Positions 43,268-51,406 of a stretch of 57,036 nucleotides of DNA are shown one piece after another. A program made the position numbers and the translations under genes. Under the pieces are notes generated by a model. That model had not been told where the DNA came from. It saw only the letters and a list, made by a program, of their open reading frames with translations, and ran no database searches. Positions within the stretch are counted from its first letter, which is position 1; the number at the start of each line of letters is the position of its first letter. The stretch spans positions 1 to 57,036 of the forward strand of contig UROF01000015.1 of NCBI GenBank assembly GCA_900549475.1, written 5' to 3'. This DNA is from an uncultured Eubacteriales bacterium (GTDB taxonomy: Bacteria > Bacillota > Clostridia > Oscillospirales > Oscillospiraceae).

Positions 43268-44113
43268 ATGCTGGATCGAAGCGAGGTGGGCAAACGGGGA
43301 TATCTCCATGAGGACTACCGCCTGTTCCATCTGCGGGACAACCGCGCTCTGCAGCTGGATTACCACTACCACGAGTTTGACAAGCTGGTGCTGCAGCTGG
43401 GGGGCCGGGTGACCTACAACATCGAGGGCAAGAGCTACCTGCTCCAGCCCATGGATATCCTGCTGGTAAGCCGGAATATGATCCATCTGCCGGTGGTAGA
43501 CCCGGAGCAGACCTATGAGCGGATGGTACTGTGGATCAACCGGGACTTTCTGGCCCGGTTCAGTACTCCAGAGGCGGATCTCGCCGCCTGCTTTGCCCTC
43601 ACCGCCCAGCGGGAGTTCCACCTCTACCGGCCTCGAGGAGAGGACCGGGGCCGCTACCGTGACCTCTTCGGTCAGCTGTGGGACGCCTCCCACAGCGAGG
43701 CCTTCGGTGCACCGCTGCTGGCGGATACCTGCGCCCTGCAGCTGATGATCGCCCTGAATCGGGATATGCTGGCCGCCCCCACGGAGACGGCCACGGTATC
43801 CTACCGCTTTGACCCTAAGATGGAGGAGATCACCCACTTCATCCGGGACCATCTGAGGGAGGAACTGACCATTGAGCGGCTGTCCAGCACCTTTTTCCTC
43901 AGCCGTTACTACCTGATGCACCGCTTCAAGGAGGTCTACGGCTGCACGGTCCACCAGTACATCCGGCAAAAGCGGCTGCAGCAGGCGGCGGAGCAGATCC
44001 GCCAGGGGGTACCGGTGCTGAAGGCGGCGGAGGAGGCGGGCTTCGGAGACTATTCCGTATTTCTGCGGGCCTTTCGCAGCGCCTACGGCCGCAGCCCCCG
44101 CAACTGGAAATGA
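43268..44113 (+). CDS. AraC-family transcriptional regulator
   Basis: 281 aa. N-terminal cupin sensor (YHYHEFDKLVLQLGGRVTYNIEGKSYLLQPMDILLV, about 30-75) and C-terminal double helix-turn-helix (about 180-281: 'LTIERLSSTFFLSRYYLMHRFKEVYG', 'VLKAAEEAGFGDYSVFLRAFRSAYGRSP'). Such regulators usually sense sugars or related small molecules. No metabolic gene adjoins it on the same strand, so the target is unclear. GAGGTGG precedes the ATG. Confidence 0.92.
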   Translation: MLDRSEVGKRGYLHEDYRLFHLRDNRALQLDYHYHEFDKLVLQLGGRVTYNIEGKSYLLQPMDILLVSRNMIHLPVVDPEQTYERMVLWINRDFLARFSTPEADLAACFALTAQREFHLYRPRGEDRGRYRDLFGQLWDASHSEAFGAPLLADTCALQLMIALNRDMLAAPTETATVSYRFDPKMEEITHFIRDHLREELTIERLSSTFFLSRYYLMHRFKEVYGCTVHQYIRQKRLQQAAEQIRQGVPVLKAAEEAGFGDYSVFLRAFRSAYGRSPRNWK

Positions 44114-44121
44114 TAAAAAGC

Positions 44122-44156
44122 ACAGGAGAGCCGGACATCATGTCCGGCTCTCCTGT
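44122..44156. terminator. shared bidirectional terminator
   Basis: Sixteen-bp stem beginning ACAGGAGAGCCGGACA. On the minus strand it is followed by GCTTTTTAT, ending the hydroxyacid dehydrogenase operon; on the plus strand it follows the AraC stop but has a poor U-run. Confidence 0.8.
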
Positions 44157-44175
44157 TATGTTCAGTAAGACGATA

Positions 44176-45138
44176 TCAATACCCTCTGATCCTGTCCACC
44201 AGATTGGCAAGAGGCTCCCCGGCGGCATACCGCGCCAGATCGGCGCAGAACATATCCACATCGATGTCACAGGTAAGGCCCAGGGACATATTGCCGGACA
44301 CGTGGGGGGTGATAATGGTGTTGGGGCAATCCCACAGGGGATCGTCCGCCGGCAGAGGCTCCGGCGTCATAACATCCAGGGCGGCTCCCGCCAGCTTCCG
44401 CTGCATCAGAGCCTCCACCAGCGCGTTCTGGTCAATGGCGGAACCACGGCCCACATTTACCACATAGGCCCGCTCCGGCAGCAGGGCGATCCGCTCCCGG
44501 CTGAGGACCCCCTCCGTCTCCGGCGTAGAGGGCAGAGCCATCACCAGGGCGTCCGCCGACGGCAGCACGCTGTCCAATTCCTGAATAGGCACTACCCGGT
44601 CAAAGGCGGGCTCCTTACTGCGGCCGCTGCGGCACACCCCGGTGACGGAGGCGCCCAGGGCCTTCAGCCGCCGGGCGGTGTGGCTGCCGATATCTCCGGT
44701 ACCCAGCATCACCACATGGCTGCCGATAATGGAGCGGATGGGGGTGTGGAAGGTCCACTGCCGCTGGCAGAGGTCCGCCTGATACTCCGGCATCCGCCGC
44801 AGCAGCATCAGCAGCACCATCAGAATATGCTCAGAGATGGTGGGGCCGTAAGCTCCGGAGGCGTTGGAGAGCAGGCAGTCCGGCCGGGGCCAGACGGCAT
44901 CATCCAGATACTTCTCCACCCCGGCGTAGTCGCTGCACAGCCACTTCAGCTGGGAGGCCTGCCGCAGCAGAGCCGGTACCGGGTGACCAAAGAGAACTTC
45001 ATAATCCCCGATGTGAGGGGTCAACGCCGCCTGAGTGTCATAGTAGTGGACCATGAACCCCGCCGCCTCAGCGGCAGCATCGATCTGACGGCGGTATTTC
45101 TCATTCATAAAGGTTACGCATACGGCCAATTTTCTCAT
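44176..45138 (-). CDS. D-isomer-specific 2-hydroxyacid dehydrogenase
   Basis: 320 aa NAD(P)-dependent reductase. Rossmann motif GTGDIGSHTARRL, catalytic Arg in VGRGSAID, Glu in DVMTPEPLP and His in TPHVSGN. The exact 2-oxoacid is unknown; ghrA-like, phosphoglycerate and formate dehydrogenases share this fold. The ATG overlaps the stop of the upstream FAD protein by 4 nt, so they are translated together. Confidence 0.92.
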   Translation of the reverse strand: MRKLAVCVTFMNEKYRRQIDAAAEAAGFMVHYYDTQAALTPHIGDYEVLFGHPVPALLRQASQLKWLCSDYAGVEKYLDDAVWPRPDCLLSNASGAYGPTISEHILMVLLMLLRRMPEYQADLCQRQWTFHTPIRSIIGSHVVMLGTGDIGSHTARRLKALGASVTGVCRSGRSKEPAFDRVVPIQELDSVLPSADALVMALPSTPETEGVLSRERIALLPERAYVVNVGRGSAIDQNALVEALMQRKLAGAALDVMTPEPLPADDPLWDCPNTIITPHVSGNMSLGLTCDIDVDMFCADLARYAAGEPLANLVDRIRGY

Positions 45139-46736
45139 TGTATCGGTTCCTTTCGTATCTTCTCCAAAATATGCTCCGCTGTTTTGAGCCCATCGGCGGC
45201 AGCGGACATGATCCCACCGGCATAGCCGGCCCCCTCTCCGCAGGGCCAGAGGCCCCGGACAGCAGATTCTCCTCCCTCATCCCGCAAGATCCGCAGAGGG
45301 CAGGAGCTGCGGCTTTCCACCGCGGTGAGGACCGCGTCGTCCTGGGCAAAGCCCCGGATCTTCTTCTCCAATAGCGGCAGGGCCTGGGCCAGCGCCTCAC
45401 AGACAAAGGGCGGCAGCACGTCCCACAGATCGCACCAGCGGACGCCGGGGCGATAGGTGGGCTTTACCTTGCCCGGGCCTGTAGAGGGACGGCGGGCCAG
45501 AAAATCCTCCACCCGCTGGGCGGGGGCAATATAGCCGCCGCCACCGGCGGCGTAGGCCCGCGCCTCCAGCTCCCGCTGGAAGGTGATCCCCGCCAGGGGA
45601 CCGTCGCCGGGAAAATCCTCCGGCGTGACGCTGACCAGCAGGCCCCCGTTGATATTCTCCCCGTCCCGGGCATAGAGGCTCATGCCGTTGGTGACAGCCC
45701 GGCTCTCCTCGCTGGCGGCGGCCACCACAGAACCGCCGGGGCAGACGCAGAAGCTGAACACGCTGCGCCCGCTCTCCAGGTGGCAGCTGAGCTTGTAGGT
45801 GGCGGCCCCTAATCGGGGGTGCCCCGCCTGGGCCTTGTACTGGACCGCATCCATATCCTTTTGCAGGTGCTCAATGCGCACCCCTACCGCCAGGGGCTTG
45901 GGCTCCATAGGGACCCCGGCGGCGTGGAGCATCTCGAAAGTGTCCCTGGCACTGTTGCCCAGAGCCAGCACCGCCTCCCGGGCCGGGAGGACGTAGGTCC
46001 CCTGGGGCCCGGTGACCTCCAGGGCGGAGAGACGGCCTTCCTCCAGGGCCAGTCCGGTGACCCGGTGGCCGAAACGGATATCGCAGCCCAGGCCCACCAG
46101 CTCCTGTCGGATACTTACCAGCACCCGGTGGAGGTAGTCGGTGCCCACATGGGGCTTTGCGTCATAGAGGATGCTCTCCGGCGCGCCGTGGGCCACCAGC
46201 TGCTCCAGGAGAAAGCGGTGGCTCAGGTCCCGGGTACCGGTGTTCAGTTTGCCGTCGGAAAAGGCGCCCGCGCCCCCCTCGCCAAACTGGACGTTGGACT
46301 GGAAATCCAGCTCACCGGTAGTCCAGAACCGCTCCACGTCCGCCGTTCGCTCCTCCACCGGCTTGCCCCGCTCCAGCAGAATGGGCTTTGCCCCGCAGCG
46401 GGCCAGGGCCAGGGCACAGAACAGGCCACCCGGTCCTGCTCCCACCACCACCGGCGGGAGGGTCGGCGGAGATACCGGGAGCGGCAGCTGATAGCGCACC
46501 TTCTCTGCCCGGGATACCTGACGGCTGCGGCACCGCCGCAGCACTTTTTCCTCATTTTTTACTTTTACCCGCAGGGTATAGACCAGGCGGACCTCCTCCC
46601 GGGCGTCAATGGCCCGGCGGAGAATGGTCACCGTCTGGATCTCCTGGGGAGGCAGGCGCAGCACCGCTGCCGCCTTCTCCCGCAGGCATGCTTCCCCCTC
46701 CTCCAGGGAGAGGGTTATGCGTTCTATTTGCAGCAC
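45135..46736 (-). CDS. uncharacterised FAD-dependent dehydrogenase (COG2509-like)
   Basis: 533 aa. An N-terminal ~85-residue domain (LSLEEGEACLREKAAAVL..., 'ILRRAIDAREEVRLVYTLRVKV') is followed by an FAD-binding Rossmann motif VVVGAGPGGLFCALALARCG, 'GKLNTGTRD' and the C-terminal 'GLWPCGEGAGYAGGIMSAAADGLKTAE'. This combination marks a conserved family whose reaction is unknown. It begins with GTG, 7 nt behind AAGGAG. It lies between an IclR regulator and a 2-hydroxyacid dehydrogenase, which suggests small-molecule redox metabolism. Confidence 0.9.
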   Translation of the reverse strand: MLQIERITLSLEEGEACLREKAAAVLRLPPQEIQTVTILRRAIDAREEVRLVYTLRVKVKNEEKVLRRCRSRQVSRAEKVRYQLPLPVSPPTLPPVVVGAGPGGLFCALALARCGAKPILLERGKPVEERTADVERFWTTGELDFQSNVQFGEGGAGAFSDGKLNTGTRDLSHRFLLEQLVAHGAPESILYDAKPHVGTDYLHRVLVSIRQELVGLGCDIRFGHRVTGLALEEGRLSALEVTGPQGTYVLPAREAVLALGNSARDTFEMLHAAGVPMEPKPLAVGVRIEHLQKDMDAVQYKAQAGHPRLGAATYKLSCHLESGRSVFSFCVCPGGSVVAAASEESRAVTNGMSLYARDGENINGGLLVSVTPEDFPGDGPLAGITFQRELEARAYAAGGGGYIAPAQRVEDFLARRPSTGPGKVKPTYRPGVRWCDLWDVLPPFVCEALAQALPLLEKKIRGFAQDDAVLTAVESRSSCPLRILRDEGGESAVRGLWPCGEGAGYAGGIMSAAADGLKTAEHILEKIRKEPIQ

Positions 46737-46765
46737 GATGCCGCTCCTTCCCGGGGCGCAGCCCC

Positions 46766-47551
46766 TCAGGGATTTTGTCTGCCGCGGTAGCCCAGATCAA
46801 AAGAGATCCGCTCCGCCGCGTTCAGCAGCAGTTGGGTGGCCCGCTCCAGCTCCGGAGAGTTCACCCGGCGGAACATGCCCACCACGCATACAGCGTATTG
46901 GGCCTGGCCCTCCACGTTGAATACCGGCGCCGCCACGGACCGCAGGCCGATCCGCAGCTCGCCGTTTTCGATGGCATAGCCCTGGCGGAGGATCTGCTCC
47001 ATCTCCCCCTCCAGGGAGGCAAGGTCCGTATGACTGTGGGGGGTATAGGCGGCAAAATCACAGTTTCGCAGCAAAGCCCGCCGCTGGGCAGACGGCATGT
47101 AGGCCAGCAGCAGCTTCCCCTGGGAGGTACAGTGGATGGGCAGCCGGGAGCCCTTCTCCGACACCACCCGGAAGTTGCTCCGGGCATCGGCGCTGTCCAG
47201 AATCAGCACATCTCCCCGATCCAGGGTGGCAATGGAGGCAGTCTCGCCGGTCTCCTCCGCCACATGGCGCATAGGCTCCGCCGCCGCCTCCAGTACGTTC
47301 CATCCCCGGCTCACTGCGCAGCCGTACTCAAAGAGCCGGATGCCCAGCCGGTAGCGGCCATCCTCGCCGGACTGCTCCACCACCGCGCTGCTGCGCAGGG
47401 CGGAGAGAAGGCCGTGGACCGTGGCCTTGGGCATACCGGTCCGCCGGGACAGCTCTCCCAAGGTCAGGGGCGTCCGGGCCTCCGCCAGGCAGGAAAGCAA
47501 GTCCATGGCCTTACACACCGATTGGACCCGGCCCGGTTCTCTATCCGCCAT
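46766..47551 (-). CDS. IclR-family transcriptional regulator
   Basis: 261 aa. N-terminal winged helix (about 8-70: VQSVCKAMDLLSCLAEA...LTLGELSRRTGMPKATVHGLLSAL) and C-terminal effector domain (VLEAAAEPMRHVAEETGETASIATLD, 'HCTSQGKLLLAYM'). IclR proteins often control catabolic operons, and this one sits inside the XdhC-FAD-dehydrogenase operon, so local control is likely. Overlaps the xdhC 3' end by 11 nt. The start at MADREP is preceded by a purine-rich GGAGGAGAGGGGG. Confidence 0.92.
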   Translation of the reverse strand: MADREPGRVQSVCKAMDLLSCLAEARTPLTLGELSRRTGMPKATVHGLLSALRSSAVVEQSGEDGRYRLGIRLFEYGCAVSRGWNVLEAAAEPMRHVAEETGETASIATLDRGDVLILDSADARSNFRVVSEKGSRLPIHCTSQGKLLLAYMPSAQRRALLRNCDFAAYTPHSHTDLASLEGEMEQILRQGYAIENGELRIGLRSVAAPVFNVEGQAQYAVCVVGMFRRVNSPELERATQLLLNAAERISFDLGYRGRQNP

Positions 47552-48587
47552 GGCAGTGCCCCCTCTCCTCCAGGCGGCCGGAGCGGCAGGCGATGAGCTG
47601 GGCCGCAATGGATACGGCGATCTCCGCCGGGGTATCCCCGCCGATGGGCAGGCCGATGGGGGACCAGACCCGGTCGATTTCCGAAGCCGGGATGCCGGCG
47701 GCCAGGAGCCGGTTCCGGGTGGCAGCCACCTTCCGGCGGCTGCCGATGCAGCCGATATACCGGGCAGGGGTGGCCAGGGCCTGGCGCAGCACCTCAAAAT
47801 CCGCCTCATGGCCAGGGGTCATGATGACCACATAGTCCTCCGCTGTCACTGGCGGCAGATGGGCAAAGGCATCCTCATAGGGGAGGCAGTATACCTCCGC
47901 CGCCTGGGGCAGCGCCTCCCGGCTGGCAGCAGCAGGCCGTTGGTCACAGACTACCACCCGGAAATCCACCATGGCCAGAATGGGCACCAGGGCCCGTCCC
48001 ACATGGCCGCCGCCGAACAGATACACAGTGCCGGGGCGGCTGAGAGGCTCGGCATACAGGGTCATATCGCCTTTTATCAGCCGGGGACGGCTGCCCAAGG
48101 CCTGGGCAGCCAACTCTCTGGAGACATCCTCCCAACCCGCTATGGGGCCATTTTTGTTCCACAGGCCCCAGCGCCAGCGGCTTTCCCCGTCAATAGCGGT
48201 GATGAGCCAGGCCTCCCGGCTGCTGTCCAGCAGGGACAGTATCTGCTCCGCCAGGGGAAGCAGCGTGTTGTCTGACGGGTCCAGATACTGGAGGAACAGC
48301 TCCACACTGCCGCCGCAGATCATGCCGATGTCGGCCACATCCCCGGCGGAGAGGCGGTAAGCCTGGAGCTGGGAGCGCTTCTCCCGGCACAACTGATGGG
48401 CCAGGGCGGTACAGCGGTATTCCACCGCGCCGCCGCCCACGGTTCCCACCGCGGCGCCATCCTCTGTTACCAGCATTTTAGCTCCCGCTCCCCGGGGGGT
48501 AGAGCCCTCGCTGGCGATAACGCTGCACAGTACCGCCCCCTGCCCGGCAGAAAGCGCCCGGCACAGTGCGGAAAAAATAGTTTTCAT
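47541..48587 (-). CDS. XdhC/CoxI-family molybdenum-hydroxylase maturation protein
   Basis: 348 aa. The N-terminal XdhC_CoxI domain has the 'SVIASEGSTPRGAGAKMLV' motif, and the C-terminal Rossmann domain has FGGGHVGRALVPI and the closing 'GLPIGGDTPAEIAVSIAAQLIA'. Such proteins insert or sulfurate the molybdenum cofactor of xanthine dehydrogenase-like enzymes. No hydroxylase subunits are visible in this window. First gene of the IclR-FAD-dehydrogenase operon. yqeC-yqeB, of related function, lie 7 kb away. Confidence 0.9.
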   Translation of the reverse strand: MKTIFSALCRALSAGQGAVLCSVIASEGSTPRGAGAKMLVTEDGAAVGTVGGGAVEYRCTALAHQLCREKRSQLQAYRLSAGDVADIGMICGGSVELFLQYLDPSDNTLLPLAEQILSLLDSSREAWLITAIDGESRWRWGLWNKNGPIAGWEDVSRELAAQALGSRPRLIKGDMTLYAEPLSRPGTVYLFGGGHVGRALVPILAMVDFRVVVCDQRPAAASREALPQAAEVYCLPYEDAFAHLPPVTAEDYVVIMTPGHEADFEVLRQALATPARYIGCIGSRRKVAATRNRLLAAGIPASEIDRVWSPIGLPIGGDTPAEIAVSIAAQLIACRSGRLEERGHCHGG

Positions 48588-48621
48588 CGGAAAACATCCC
48601 CCTTTTCTCGTGGGATAGTGA

Positions 48622-48650
48622 TTGACAAAGTGAAAGAACAGGCGTAAACT
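48622..48650 (+). promoter_or_regulatory. promoter of the ABC-2 exporter operon
   Basis: Consensus TTGACA (48622-48627), 17-nt spacer, TAAACT (48645-48650). A 185-nt leader separates it from the first gene. Confidence 0.7.
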
Positions 48651-48656
48651 GAAATT

Positions 48657-48843
48657 CCTTTTCGCCCCGCCGCCCGGCGGGACGGAGAGAGGGTATTTTG
48701 TCCCGGCGGCCAGGGAACCGTTACCCCTTGCCGCCCTTCCCGGCAGAATATTTCCCGCCGGCATTAAGGCCATGGAGGAGCGCCCAATCTCCCCCCGCTG
48801 ATCTGACCGCGACGGGCCAATATTTTGAAGGAGAAAAGTAAAT
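48657..48843 (+). other. GC-rich structured leader of the exporter operon
   Basis: The leader contains several inverted repeats: CCCGCC-GCCC-GGCGGG near 48665-48682 and CGGGAC...GTCCCG near 48679-48707. No U-run terminator and no leader ORF with a good ribosome site were found, and it does not match a riboswitch consensus I can recall. GAAGGAGA is the ribosome site of the first gene. Confidence 0.4.
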
Positions 48844-49641
48844 ATGATCGAAATGAGGGAAGTCATCAAGACCTATCGGGTCCGGCGGCGGGAAGCGGGC
48901 CTGGGCAGTGCCCTGCGGCGGATGGTCTCCGGAGGATGGGACATAGTCCCGGCCCTTCAGGGGGTCTCCTTTACCATTCCCGACGGCCAGATCGTAGGCT
49001 ACATCGGCCCCAACGGCGCGGGGAAGAGCACCACCATCAAGATCCTCAGCGGTATCCTCCGGCCGGACAGCGGCAGCTGTACTGTGGACGGATTGGTGCC
49101 CTGGGAGAACCGGAAAGCCCATGTGGCCCGGCTGGGGGTGGTATTTGGCCAGCGCAGTCAGCTGTGGTGGGACGTGCCGGTGATGGACTCCTACCGGCTG
49201 CTGCGGGATATCTACCGGGTACCGGAGGACCGCTTCCGGGAAAACCTGGAGCGGCTGACGGAACTGCTGGACCTTGGAGACCTGCTGCGGACCCCTGCCC
49301 GGATGCTGTCACTGGGCCAGCGGATGCGCTGCGAGGTCGCCGCCGCCCTGCTTCACAGTCCCAAAGTGCTGTTTCTGGATGAGCCCACCATTGGCCTGGA
49401 CGCGGTGTCCAAGCTGAAAGTTCGGGAGTTTATCCGGGAGGAAAACTGCACCCGGGGCACCACCGTGATCCTCACCACCCACGACATGCAGGATGTGGAG
49501 GCCCTGTGCAGCCGTGTGCTGCTCATCGGCAAGGGACAGCTGCTGCTGGACGGCACCACTGAGGCAATCCGCGCCATGGCGGGAGAAAACCTCTCCACTG
49601 AGGAGTCAGTAGCGGACCTCTACCGCCGCTTCGGCATATAG
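48844..49641 (+). CDS. ABC-2 exporter ATPase
   Basis: 265 aa. Walker A GPNGAGKSTT, Walker B VLFLDEPTIGLD, signature replaced by LSLGQRMRCEVAAALLH, which is typical of the COG4586-like group of uncharacterised exporters, and H loop LTTHDM. The extended N-terminus (EVIKTYRVRRREAGLGSALRRM) is also characteristic. Two ABC-2 permease genes follow with 11- and 3-nt gaps, forming a complete heteromeric exporter. Substrate unknown. Confidence 0.92.
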   Translation: MIEMREVIKTYRVRRREAGLGSALRRMVSGGWDIVPALQGVSFTIPDGQIVGYIGPNGAGKSTTIKILSGILRPDSGSCTVDGLVPWENRKAHVARLGVVFGQRSQLWWDVPVMDSYRLLRDIYRVPEDRFRENLERLTELLDLGDLLRTPARMLSLGQRMRCEVAAALLHSPKVLFLDEPTIGLDAVSKLKVREFIREENCTRGTTVILTTHDMQDVEALCSRVLLIGKGQLLLDGTTEAIRAMAGENLSTEESVADLYRRFGI

Positions 49642-49652
49642 GGAGGCGCTCC

Positions 49653-50456
49653 ATGAGAAAATATGCCGCTTTCTTTCGGATGCGCCTGCTGGCGGGGCTC
49701 CAGTACCGCACTGCCGCCCTGGCGGGCATGAGCACCCAGCTGGTATGGGGGACTATGGAGATCCTCCTCTACCGGGCCTTCTGGCTGTCCGACCTGGACC
49801 GCTTTCCTATGGGCATGGAGGCCCTTGCCGCCTACATCTGGCTCCAGCAGGCCTTTCTGGCCTTTTTTGCCATGTGGTACTGGGAGATGGATCTGGTGGA
49901 AGCCGTAAAAAACGGCAGCGTGGCCTATGAACTCACCCGGCCTACAGACCTCTACACCATGTGGATGGCCCGGTCCCTGGCCCTGCGGCTGAGCCGGGCG
50001 GCCCTCCGGGCAGGCCCGATCCTGCTGGTGGCAGTTCTGGTACCTGCACCCTACGGCCTCCGGCTGCGGATCGCCCCCTGGGTGTTTCTGGTATTTCTGC
50101 TGTCCATGGTACTGATGCTGGTAGTAGTGTGCGCCTACACCCTGCTTATCTATGCCGCCTCTTTCTATCTCACTGACGCCAACGGCGTGATGGTCGTCTC
50201 AGTAGCAGCGGCGGACCTGCTGGGGGGCGCGGTGGTACCTTTGCCCTTCCTGCCGGAGGGCCTGCGGCAGTTTGCCCAGCTGAGCCCCTTCGGAGCTATG
50301 CAGAACATTCCCCTGCGGATTTTCGGCGGGGACATCCCGCCAGAAAGTATCCCCGCCGCCCTGGGACTTCAGCTGTTCTGGGCAGTGGTGCTGATCGCCG
50401 CGGGAGCCTGCCTCACCCGGGGCGGGCTGCGGCGGGCTGTGATTCTGGGGGGCTGA
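49653..50456 (+). CDS. ABC-2 exporter permease subunit
   Basis: 267 aa, about six membrane segments. It matches the COG4587-like permeases that pair with COG4586-type ATPases: 'YAAFFRMRLLAGLQYRTAALAGMSTQLVWG', 'ITxPxDLY'-like LTRPTDLYTMWMAR, and a central motif PLPFLPEGLRQFAQLSPF. It ends 3 nt before the second permease gene. Confidence 0.88.
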   Translation: MRKYAAFFRMRLLAGLQYRTAALAGMSTQLVWGTMEILLYRAFWLSDLDRFPMGMEALAAYIWLQQAFLAFFAMWYWEMDLVEAVKNGSVAYELTRPTDLYTMWMARSLALRLSRAALRAGPILLVAVLVPAPYGLRLRIAPWVFLVFLLSMVLMLVVVCAYTLLIYAASFYLTDANGVMVVSVAAADLLGGAVVPLPFLPEGLRQFAQLSPFGAMQNIPLRIFGGDIPPESIPAALGLQLFWAVVLIAAGACLTRGGLRRAVILGG

Positions 50457-50459
50457 GCG

Positions 50460-51233
50460 ATGAGACTATATCTGAGTTTTTTGTCCCTCCACCTGAAAAG
50501 CGCCATGACCTACCGGGGGTCCTTCCTCCTCAGCTGCCTGGGGCAGCTGCTGGTGACGGTGAACACCTTCCTGGGCGTAAAGTTCCTGATGGATCGCTTC
50601 GGTACCATTGCCGGCTACACCCTGCCCCAACTGGCACTGTGTTTCGCCGTGATCCTGGCGGCCACGTCGCTGGCGGAGTGCTTCGCCCGGGGGCTGGACG
50701 CCTTCGCCTCCGTCCTGTCGGAGGCACGGTTCGACCGGCTGCTGGTACGGCCCCGGGGACTCCTGTTTCAACTCCTGTGTGAGAAAATGAAGCTGTCCAT
50801 GGTGCCCCGGCTTCTGCAGGCGGTGCTGATGCTGGTCTGGGCCATCTCCGCCGGAGCCGTCCGCTGGACCGCTCCCAAGGCAGCGGTTCTGGTACTGATG
50901 ATCCTGTGCGGAGCGGCTCTCTTCTTCGGGCTGTTCCTTATCAACGCTGCGCTGTGCTTTTTCACCCTGGAGGGTCTGGAGGTAATGAACATTTTCACCG
51001 ACGGCCCCCGGGAATACGGCAAATATCCTTTCGGTATCTATGGAAAGGGCGTACTGTGGATCCTCACGCTTCTGGTGCCTCTGGCCCTGGTGCAGCACTG
51101 GCCGCTCCAGTATCTTCTGGACCGCGGCCCCGTCTGGTACGGCTTTCTGCCGCTGGTGTCGCTGCTGTTCCTGATCCCCTGTGCCGCAGTGTGGCGGCTG
51201 GGAGTACGGCACTACCGCTCCACCGGTTCCTGA
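50460..51233 (+). CDS. ABC-2 exporter permease subunit
   Basis: 257 aa, about six membrane segments. It resembles the second permease (COG3694-like) of the same exporter type: 'LSLHLKSAMTYRGSFLLSCLGQLL', 'GLDAFASVLSEARFDRLLVRPRG', 'FFTLEGLEVMNIFTDGPREYGKYPFGIY'. Last gene of the operon; a perfect long hairpin follows. Confidence 0.88.
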   Translation: MRLYLSFLSLHLKSAMTYRGSFLLSCLGQLLVTVNTFLGVKFLMDRFGTIAGYTLPQLALCFAVILAATSLAECFARGLDAFASVLSEARFDRLLVRPRGLLFQLLCEKMKLSMVPRLLQAVLMLVWAISAGAVRWTAPKAAVLVLMILCGAALFFGLFLINAALCFFTLEGLEVMNIFTDGPREYGKYPFGIYGKGVLWILTLLVPLALVQHWPLQYLLDRGPVWYGFLPLVSLLFLIPCAAVWRLGVRHYRSTGS

Positions 51234-51319
51234 TGGCTGCGCGGAAACCGATACATGATATTTGGAACTCATTATACCACAGCGCTGTTCGTCATACAAG
51301 ATTTCCGTTTGTCCATACC

Positions 51320-51368
51320 AAACCCCAAGGGGCCATAAGGCGCAACGCCTTATGGCCCCTTGGGGTTT
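51320..51368. terminator. 23-bp perfect hairpin terminator between convergent genes
   Basis: Perfect inverted repeat starting AAACCCCAAGGGGCC with a CAA loop, between the exporter operon and htrA. Its U-rich outer ends can serve as tail in either direction. Confidence 0.85.
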
Positions 51369-51406
51369 AGGAGAGAAAGAAGAGAAGAAATGTCTCGGAA
51401 GCTGTA

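Noticed and set aside
47541..48869. longer start for the XdhC-like protein
   Set aside because: The extra 94 codons cross the promoter of the divergent exporter operon and do not resemble the family; the internal ATG begins the conserved domain.
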